Assembly: GCF_019468565.1 (NCBI RefSeq)
Contig: NZ_CP080521.1
Span: forward strand, 1,364,001 to 1,428,000
Source of the DNA: Pseudonocardia sp. DSM 110487
GTDB taxonomy: Bacteria; Actinomycetota; Actinomycetes; Mycobacteriales; Pseudonocardiaceae
Reading direction: 5' to 3'
Length of the DNA: 64,000 nucleotides
Shown: positions 16,681-25,400 of the stretch, one piece after another
Layout: every line of letters begins with the position of its first letter
Position numbering within the stretch: the first letter of the stretch is position 1
The notes under the pieces: model-generated
Told to the model about the DNA's origin: nothing
Seen by the model: only the letters and a program-made list of their open reading frames with translations
The model's database searches: none
Position numbers and translations under genes: made by a program

Positions 16681-18807
16681 TCAAGATCCCCATGCGCGGA
16701 CGGTCGCGTCCTCGCTGCCGGAGATGATGACCGGGCGGCCGTCCAGCTGGGCGGTGGCCAGCGCGTACACGTAGCCGGTGTGGCCGGTGAGGGGCTGGCC
16801 GATCGGTGCCCTGGTGGCCAGATCCCACACCTGGATGGTCTCGTCCCAGCTGCCGGACACGATGGCTGGACGGCCGTCGAGCTGCACGGTGGCCACCGCC
16901 AACACCCGGGCGGTGACTGGCTGGCCGATAGGGGCGCCGGTGGCCAGCTCCCACACCCGGATGGTTTCGTCGTCGCTGCCGGAGATGATGACCGTCCGGC
17001 CGTCGAGCTCCGCGGTGGCCATCGCGACTATGGGGTGGGTGTGGCCGCTGAGGGGCTGGCCGATCGGGGCGCCGGTGGCGAGATCCCACACCCGGATGGT
17101 CTCGTCCTCGCTGCCGGAGATGACGACCGTCCGACCGTCGAGCTGGGCGGTGGCCACCTCCGACACGTAGCCGGTGTGGCCGGTGAGGGGCTGGCCGATC
17201 GGGGCCCTGGTGGCGAGGTCCCACACTCGGATGGTCCCGTCCGAGCTGCCGGAGATGACGATCGCGCGGCCGTCGAGCTGCGCGGCGGCCACCGTCGAGA
17301 CACCGCCGGTGTGACCGGTGAAGGGCTGGCCGATCGGGGCCCTGGTGGCCAGGTCCCACACTCGGATGGTCCCGTCCCAGCTGCCGGAGACGATGACCGT
17401 CCGGCCGTCGAGCTGCGCGACGGCCACCGTCGAGACTCCGCCGGTGTGACCGGTGAGGGGCATGCCGATCGGGGCGCCGGTGGCGACGTCCCACACCCAT
17501 ATGGTCTTGTCATAGCTGCCGGAGATGATGACTGTGCGGCCGTCCAGCTGGGCGGCGGCCACCGCGTACACGGTGTCGGTGTGGCCGGTGGGCGGCGGGC
17601 CGATCGGGGCCCTGGTGACCAGGTCCCACACCCGGACAGTGGCGTCATAGCTGCCGGAGATGATGACCGTCCGGCCGTCGAGCTGCGCGGTGGCCACCGC
17701 GTGCACCAACTGGGAGTGCTTGGTGAGGGGCGCGCCGATTGGGGCGCCGGTGGCCAGGTCCCACACTCGGGCAGTGGCGTCCGAGCTGCCGGAGATGATG
17801 ACCGCCCGGCCGTCGAGCTGCGCGGTGGCCAGGGCGTACACGCCCTCGGTGTGGCCGGTGAGGGGCGCGTCGATCGGGGCGCCGGTGGCCAGGTCCCACA
17901 CTCGGGCAGTGGCGTCCGAGCTGCCGGAGATGATGACCGCCCGGCCGTCGAGCTGCGCGGTGGCCACCGCGTTAACGCCCTCGGTGTGGCCGGTGAGGGG
18001 CGCGCCGATCGGGGCGCCGGTGGCCAGGTCCCAGATCCGGATGGTCTTGTCCCTGCTGCCGGAGACGATGACGGGGCGGCCGTCCAGCTCCGCGATGGCC
18101 ACCGCGTAAACCCAATCGGTGTGGCCAGTGAGGGGCGCGCCGATCGGGACACCGGTAGCCAGATCCCACACCCGGATGTCCTCGTCGATGCCGGAGACAA
18201 TGACCGGGCGGCCGTCGAGCTGCGCGATGGCCACCGCGTATACCCAGGTGTTACCGGTGAGGGGCTGGCCGATCGGAGCACCGGTGAGGGGCTGGCCGAT
18301 CGGTGCCCTGGTGGCCAGGTCCCAGATCCGGATGGTCTTGTCCCTGCTGCCGGAGACGACGACGGGGCGGCCGTCCAACTCCGCGATGACCACCGCGAAT
18401 ATGCGCTCGGTGTGGCCGGTGAACGGCGCGCCGATCGGCACACCGGTGGCAAGATCCCACACCCGGATCGTTCCGTCGTCGCTGGCGGAGACGATGATCG
18501 GGCGGCCGTCGAGCTGCGCGGTGGCAACGGTGCGCACGGCGAGCAGTGCGCCTTGGCCGTTGGCCAACTCTTGGCTGCCGAACTCCTGCTTGAGCGGGAA
18601 CAGGTCTGCCGGGACCGGGCCTTCCTCGACCAGGTTCGGGTCCGGGCGGGAGATGAGCAGCCCGATCGCGACGACCCCGATCGCGACGACCCCGATCAGC
18701 GCCGCGATGATCTTCTTGCGTCGCCGTGGCGGCGGGGAGGCCTCACCGATCCCCCCGCGGCCGATCAACGCGTCCAGTCGATACCGGCCGAACTTCTCAC
18801 CGACCAT
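16681..18807 (-). CDS. Membrane-anchored WD40-repeat protein with a residual Ser/Thr-kinase N-terminus
   Basis: About 708 residues (ATG 18807, GGGGGG 7 nt upstream; GTG 18810 is the alternative). Residues 5-23 (FGRYRLDALIGRGGIGE) are the ATP-binding glycine-loop start of a Hanks-type kinase, but the sequence then jumps straight to a juxtamembrane ASPPPRRRKK and a membrane helix (about 33-53). The rest of the kinase domain is missing. The C-terminal 620 residues are 14 WD40 units of about 45 residues, enough for two seven-bladed propellers, with the recurring core LDGRPVIVSGSxDxTIRVWDLAT. The predicted topology puts the propellers outside the cell. Unit 2 carries an extra TGAPIGQPL duplication. 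It is probably now a binding scaffold without kinase activity. Confidence 0.85.
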   Translation of the reverse strand: MVGEKFGRYRLDALIGRGGIGEASPPPRRRKKIIAALIGVVAIGVVAIGLLISRPDPNLVEEGPVPADLFPLKQEFGSQELANGQGALLAVRTVATAQLDGRPIIVSASDDGTIRVWDLATGVPIGAPFTGHTERIFAVVIAELDGRPVVVSGSRDKTIRIWDLATRAPIGQPLTGAPIGQPLTGNTWVYAVAIAQLDGRPVIVSGIDEDIRVWDLATGVPIGAPLTGHTDWVYAVAIAELDGRPVIVSGSRDKTIRIWDLATGAPIGAPLTGHTEGVNAVATAQLDGRAVIISGSSDATARVWDLATGAPIDAPLTGHTEGVYALATAQLDGRAVIISGSSDATARVWDLATGAPIGAPLTKHSQLVHAVATAQLDGRTVIISGSYDATVRVWDLVTRAPIGPPPTGHTDTVYAVAAAQLDGRTVIISGSYDKTIWVWDVATGAPIGMPLTGHTGGVSTVAVAQLDGRTVIVSGSWDGTIRVWDLATRAPIGQPFTGHTGGVSTVAAAQLDGRAIVISGSSDGTIRVWDLATRAPIGQPLTGHTGYVSEVATAQLDGRTVVISGSEDETIRVWDLATGAPIGQPLSGHTHPIVAMATAELDGRTVIISGSDDETIRVWELATGAPIGQPVTARVLAVATVQLDGRPAIVSGSWDETIQVWDLATRAPIGQPLTGHTGYVYALATAQLDGRPVIISGSEDATVRAWGS
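16690..18543 (-). repeat. Tandem 135-bp DNA repeats coding the WD40 units
   Basis: Fourteen tandem units of about 135 bp, each containing a block close to GATGACCGTCCGGCCGTCGA on the plus strand and a GCCGATCGGGGC block, are highly similar at the DNA level. Units 5 and 6 (around 17770-18000) are almost identical. This points to recent unit duplication or gene conversion inside the gene. Confidence 0.85.
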
Positions 18808-18810
18808 CAC

Positions 18811-19404
18811 GGCACCCCCCGTGTCGACACATGGTCACCGTCTAGCAGCGTATTTGACGTGCACACCGGTGGGCTTCCTCGATCAGGCCGAGCTCGCGGA
18901 AGCCGACTGAACCGATCGAGTAGGCGGCGATCCCACCGCAGTCGCCGATGCCGGGTTGCGGCCCGCGCGCCGAGTTCCTGGAACGGCTCGCCCGATGGCC
19001 CGCGTTCCTGCGGAGAACAAGGCGCATCGTTGCGGCCGTACGGTGTCAGTCGGGGATGGTTGTGTCCCTGCCTCGATCGCCGTCGCTCGCTGCACGACGT
19101 TGGCTTTGCAACGTCGTGACAGCACATGGTCACGCTAGGCAGGATGGGTTCCTGTCGGCGACAGGTGAACGCCCGACACTAGAGGACACGCGCGGTCACC
19201 TCCTGGACCCACGTCCCTCAAGCGCGGCACGCGCGAAAACGCGAACTCTTCGCCCGTGCCGCGGGGGGGCGCAACGCCAGACCCCGCCCGGAGGGGCTCC
19301 GCCCCCGTCTCCCATCACAAGTCCCAACACGCCCCGAGGTCTCGTCGGCCTCAGGTCTCGAACCGCGCTGGTCGAGCCGCGGACCAGCCTGCTGTCTGCA
19401 GGCG
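18811..19404. other. Non-coding stretch with decayed sequence and repeat copy B
   Basis: No convincing gene is seen in these 594 bases. Minus-strand frames in 18842-19133 give fragments such as GIAAYSIGSVGFRELGLIEEA, but they lack an initiation site, are interrupted and cannot be placed in a family, so a decayed gene is possible. A hairpin with 8-bp arms (GCGGCACG and CGTGCCGC) spans 19224-19262. Confidence 0.5.
19258..19366. repeat. GC-rich imperfect direct repeat, copy B (also at 16325-16440)
   Basis: Same block order as copy A: a G-run with CGCA, AGACC, CGCCCGGAGGGGCTCCGCCC, CCCGTCTC.CATCAC.A, a G/C spacer, GTCGGCC.CAGGTCTCGAACCGC. The copies are in direct orientation and bracket the WD40 gene. 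Confidence 0.6.
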
Positions 19405-22400
19405 TTACAGTTTGGCGTCCGATGTTTCGTCGCCCTCGGACGCGGCAAGGAATTCCGCTGCCGTGGCCTTTCGAAGTTTGGCGTCCACGTGGTCTGCGAA
19501 ACCAAGTAGTGTAACCGTCACCGCATCCGGACCGATGCGATAACGAATGATTCCCTGATACAGCTGTTCATTTCCCTCGGGTCCTGCTGATCCATAATCG
19601 GGTGCATAAGCTCGCGTCACGAGCACCGCGGGGAAGGGTGCGCGCCGCAGCGCCCTCCGTCCGATCTTGTTGTGGTAACGCAGCAGCGCAAACTCAGAGG
19701 TTGCGCCGAGCTCGTCCTTATCGAGGGCGACGGGCGCGGTCGCCGTGAATGGGCCAACCTCCGTCAACTCATTCACGGGCGTCAGCGACACCTCCTCGTC
19801 GAGCACGTCGCCAAAAAGTCTCGTCACACCCGATGAACGTAGTGCGTTGCGTATCGCGCATCGGACGATGCCATCGGTAAGCGTGCGATCCCAGCGGAGG
19901 ATGGAGATGGCGCCTCGAGAAAAAGCGGACGCATCGATCGTCTGCGAACGGGCGCACAGATCGTTCCATTGGTCCAGGCGATCTGTTGCAACTCTCTCGC
20001 CTTCGAGGTCGATGGCTTCGAGCGACCGGACGAGGGCGCCTGGCCGCGGCGCGTCGACTACGCCGGACATGGATTGTTCGAGCAGTTCGGCAAGGCGGTG
20101 TACGGACGCACGGTCGGCGACCGCCGCGTGGACGGCGAGGACGGAAACCGTCCGCTCCGGGGTGCGGGTGTACGCCAGGCCGACCGGCCGCCCGGCCGAG
20201 ATATCAACGAGATCGAAGGCAGCCGCCCGAAGTGCGTCGACGCTGACGTCACCACGGGAAGTCAACTCGAGCGTTTCGGGCCGAACAGTCTCCGGCGGGA
20301 GGAGATGAGTGAACCAGAGTCGCCGGTTGGAGGTGTCAACCGATAGGCGAAGCGCGTCTGTATCGGCAACGAGCGACTCGAAGGCCGACACGACCGAGGC
20401 ACCCGTCAATCGCGACGGGAAGGTGACGCATTCGGTCAACACGTACGCATTGATTCCACCGCCCGAGATGCGTAGCAGCTCGAGCATCGTGGGGTTCGGA
20501 ATGAGCGCCGGCTCGGCGGGAGGGGTGCCGGGCGCCGGTACGACCATCGCGGTGAGCCCGTTGATGGTCCGCCGCTCGAACACATCGCGCAGGGTGAAGT
20601 GCAGATTTTGTTTACGAGTCAGAGCGACGAGGCGTGCCGCAAGAATACTGTCGCCGCCGAGGCGGAAGAAGTCGTCGTCGACGTTGAGTTCGGTTTCGTG
20701 GCCGAGGTGTAGTACGTCGCGGAATATTGCGGCGAGTGCGGTTTCGGTGGGGGTATCTGGTGCGCGCCCGCCGGTGGTGCCCGGGGCCAGGTCTGGCTCG
20801 GGCAAGGCGCGGCGGTCGAGTTTCCCGTTCGCGGTGACGGGGAATGCGTCGAGCCGCGTGAACACGGTGGGGATCATGTAGTTGGGCACGTGTTGAGTGA
20901 TGTGCTCTCGTAAGGTGTCGAGTAGCGCTGCTTCTTCGGCGGGTGCCTCAGCGGTCGCGGTGACGTAGGCTGTGAGGTACTTTCCGCCGGCCGGGTGGTC
21001 TGATGCGATGACCGCTGCACCCGATACTGCTGGGTGTAGCTCGAGGGCAGCGCGGATTTCATCGAGCTCGATCCGGAATCCGCGTATCTTCACCTGATCA
21101 TCTGTGCGGCCTAGATACTCGAGCTGGCGGCGGGAGTTCCACCGGGCCAGATCACCTGTGCGGTATAGGCGTGCACCGTCGGAACTGAATGGATCGGCCA
21201 CAAACTGGCCCGCGGTCAGATCCGCACGAGCCATGTACCCATCCGCCAGTTGTAGCCCGCCTACATACAGTTCGCCGGCGACACCGACGGGTACCGGCCG
21301 CAGCCACGAATCGAGAACACGTGCCGATGTGTTCGGTACCGGTCTGCCAATATGGGGGGGATCCGTGTCGGCGATCATGGTCGCTGTGCCATCGCCGGTG
21401 ATTTCGGTCGAGCCGTAGAAGTTGAGCAGCAGTGCTTGGGGTGCGGCGTGCCGGGATGCGTTCAGTGTGGCCGAGCTGAGTGTTTCACCGGAGGAGATCC
21501 AGTAGTGGAGCGAGGCCAGCGACCGGACTGCATCGTCGTGACGAGCTATGACGTCGGTGAAGCTGGGCACGCTGAGTAAATGCGTGACACGGTGACGATG
21601 AACAGTGGCGAGTAGGCTGGCCGGATCTCGGGCGTCGTCATCTGGGAGGAGCACGACTTTCGCGCCCGCGGTGAGTGGCCCGAACAACTCGGTCACCGCG
21701 TCAACAAAACCTACACCGCTTTTCGACAATGCCACACTGTCGGAGCTGTACTCCAACGTCGGCTCACCCCAGGCGAGACGGCTCACGAGCGCACGGTGCG
21801 GAACAGCGACACCCTTCGGGCGCCCCGTCGTTCCCGATGTGAATATGACAACAGCGGTGTCCAACTCGTTCAACGGCCGCGCCAAGACCGGTGCGACTTC
21901 CTCGCCGGCGGTCAAGCGTTGCTGTACGTCGTGGTTGTCGAGTCGTAGTACTCGTGTGGGGTGTTCGCTCAGCACGGGACCGAACAAGTCTGCGGTGTGT
22001 TGGTCTGCGATCGCCACACGTGGTGCGGCGTCTTCGATGATGTTTCTGACGCGTTCGGTGGGATATTCTGGATCGATGGGGACGTAGGCTGCTCCGGCGC
22101 GAATCACGCCGGCGAGCGCGACCACCAGATCCACCGACCGCGGCAACGCGACCGCGACCCGGTCCCCGACGCGCACGCCTTGACCGATCAGCAGCTGCGC
22201 GAGCGCGTTGACCCGCGCATCCAGCTCCCGATACGTCAACTCGACACCGACGGCATCGGCGACCACCGCGACTGCGTCCGGATCGGCCGCGACCCGCGCG
22301 CGCATCAACCCGTCCAGCGTCGCCGGCGCAACATCACGCACCTCACCCCGGGACCACGCGGTCGTCTGCTGCCGGTCTGCCGCAGGCAGTAACTCCAGAT

Positions 22401-25400
22401 CGCCGACCCGCCGGTCCGGACTTTCTGCGATAGCCGCCAATGTCGTCTGCAAAGTATGCATGAACCGTTCAGCGGTGTCGCGGTCCAGAATGTCCGTGGC
22501 GTACGTGAGGTACCCACTGATTTCGTCTGGAGCATCCAGGACATACAGGTCGATGTCGGTTTTCACCGACGCGATCGACGGTGAAGTCGACCCGGCAACC
22601 AATCCGCCGAACAACGCTGACCGCTGGCTATCGACTCGGTGCCGGTGGGTGAGCATTATTTGGAAGAGTGGGTTGCGGCCAGTAGATCGCTCGGTACTCA
22701 GAGCGCGCGCGATATCTCCGAACGGCGCGTTCTGGTGTTCGAAACCCTCGAGCACTGTTCGTTTGGTGTTCTGCAGCACGTCGCTGATCGAGTCAACGGC
22801 GTGGAACTGGTGGCGGATCGGTAGCGTGTTCACGAAGTACCCGACCAGGTTCTCAAGCCCGTCTTCGGTTCGCCCGCCGACAGGTGAACCGATCACCACA
22901 TCGTCGCCCGCGCCCAGGGTCGAGACCGTCAGTGCGGTCGCAGCCTGGACTATCATGAACATACTCACGCCGTGCTCGTCAGCGATCTGTCGCAGACCAT
23001 CCATCACTCGTGGATCGACGGTGAATCGGAGATCCTCACCGCGGTGCGTCGGTACCACCGGGCGCACCCGATCCAGGGTGATCGTCGATTCCTCGGGCAC
23101 ATCCGCCAACTGCTCACGCCAATAGGCCAGATGACCCGTCAACTGGGAATGAGGATCGTTCACGTCGCCCAGGACACGGTGTTGCCAGAGCGCGTAGTCC
23201 GCGTACTGCGCCGGCAGTGGAACCCACCTCGGTTCCTCGTCGGCGACTCTCGCCTGGTAGGCGGCCGACAGATCACCCAATAACGACGGGAATGACCACT
23301 CATCCACGGCGTGATGATGCACTGTGACAACGAACTCCCACTCGCAGTCGCCGGTCCTCAGCAACGCCACGCTGATCGGTAGATCGGACGCGAGATCGAA
23401 TCCGGCCTGCACCACCTCCCCGATCCGCGCATCCACGCCAGCAGAATCCACACCTGTAAGATCCTCGACGAGCAGAACGAGCCGGCCTGCTGCTTCGCTG
23501 GCAGGAATGATGACCTGATTCAGCGTTCCTTCTTCCTCTACCAAGAGTGTGCGCAACGCTTCATGGCGTACGACCACATCCCGCACCGCCGTGCCCAGAG
23601 CCTCGGCATTCAACTCTCCACGTAGGTGCAGCACCACCGGCACCACATACCGGCTGCTAGGGCCGCCCAGACGGTCGATCAGCCATAGTGCTTGTTGTCC
23701 GTAGGAGACTGGTAGTACGGCCGGGCGTGGTAGGTTGCCGATTCGGAGCGCCGAGGTTTGGGCGGTGTCGGCGGATTCGTCGATGATCCGGGCCAGTGCT
23801 CCGATGGTGGGGTGGTCGAACACTCCCCGTAAGTTCAGCCGGGACCCGAGTTGTGCGTTGGCCCGCGCGAGTACTCTCGTCGCCAGCAACGAGTGCCCGC
23901 CGAGGTGGAAGAAGTCGTCGTCGACGCTGAGTTCGGTATCGCCACCGAGGCGTAGTACGTCGCGGAATATTGCGGCGAGTGCGGTTTCGGTGGGGGTTTC
24001 TGGTGGGCGTCCGCCGGTGGTGCCCAAGACCAGGTCCGGCTCGGGCAGGGCGCGACGATCGAGTTTCCCGTTTGCGGTGACGGGGAATGCGTCCAGGCGC
24101 ACGAACACAGCCGGGACCATGTACTCGGGCACCCGCCTCGCAACATGCTCACGCAGACTGTCGAACAGCGTCGCATCATCAGCGGGCGCGGTCACATACG
24201 CCGCAAGGAACTTTCCGCCGGCCGGGTGGTCTGATGCGATGACTGCTGCGCCGTGCACTGCTGGGTGTAGTTCGAGCGCAGCGCGGATTTCGTCGAGTTC
24301 GATCCGGAACCCGCGTATCTTCACCTGGTCGTCTGTGCGGCCTAGGTATTCGAGCTGGCCGCGGGAGTTCCACCGGGCCAGATCACCTGTGCGGTACAGG
24401 CGTGCACCGTCGGAACTGAACGGATCAGCTATAAACCGGTCCGCGGTCAGATCGGCACGAGCCATGTACCCATCCGCCAGCTGCGCCCCGCCTACGTACA
24501 GTTCGCCGGCGACGCCGACGGGTACTGGCCGCAGCCATGAATCAAGGACGCGTGCCGACGTGTTCGGTACCGGTCCGCCGATGTGGGGGGGATCCGTCTC
24601 GGCGATGATGGCTGCTGTGCCATCGCCGGTGATCTCGGTCGAGCCGTAGAAGTTGAGCAGCAGTGCTTGGGGTGCGGCGTGCCGTGACGCGTTCAGTGTG
24701 CCCGAGCCGAGTGTTTCACCGGAGGAGATCCAGTGGTGGAGCGAGGTCAGCGACCGGACCGCATCGTCGTGACGGGCTATGACGTCGGTGAAGCTGGGCA
24801 CGCTGAGTAGATGGGTGACACGGTGACGGTGAACAGTCTGGAGCAGAGCGGCCGGGTCTCGAGCGTCTTCGTCTGGGAGGAGCACGACTTTCGCGCCCGC
24901 GGTGAGTGGCCCGAACAACTCGGTCACAGCGTCTACAAAACCTACACCGCTTTTCGACAATGCGACACTGTCGGGGCTGTACGCTAAGGTCGGCTCGCCC
25001 CACGCGAGACGGTTCACGAGTGCACGGTGCGGAACAGCGACACCCTTCGGGCGGCCTGTCGTTCCCGATGTGAATATGACAACGGCGGTGTCCAACTCGT
25101 TCAACGGCCGCGCCAGAACCGGGGCGGCTTCCTCGTCGGCGGTCAGGCGTTGCCGTACGTCGTGGTTGTCGAGTCGTAGTACTCGTGCCGGGTATTCGCT
25201 CAGCACGCGACCGAACAAATCAGCGGTCTGCTGGTCTGTGATCACCACACGCGGTGCGGCGTCTTCGATGATGTGCCCGACACGTTCGGCGGGATAGCCC
25301 GGATCAATCGGCACATACGCCGCGCCGGCGCGAATCACGCCGGCGAGCGCGACCACCAGATCGACAGACCGCGGCAACGCGACCGCGACCCGGTCCCCGA

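Noticed and set aside
16690..18543. CRISPR-like repeat array
   Set aside because: The 135-bp units are contiguous, in frame and code for WD40 repeats; there are no unique spacers.
18842..19133. Small minus-strand genes upstream of the WD40 gene
   Set aside because: Several overlapping frames of similar length, no ribosome site and no recognisable domain.
15871..19400. Genomic island integrated at ssrA with att duplication
   Set aside because: The tmRNA 3' end sequence occurs only once and no integrase gene is present.
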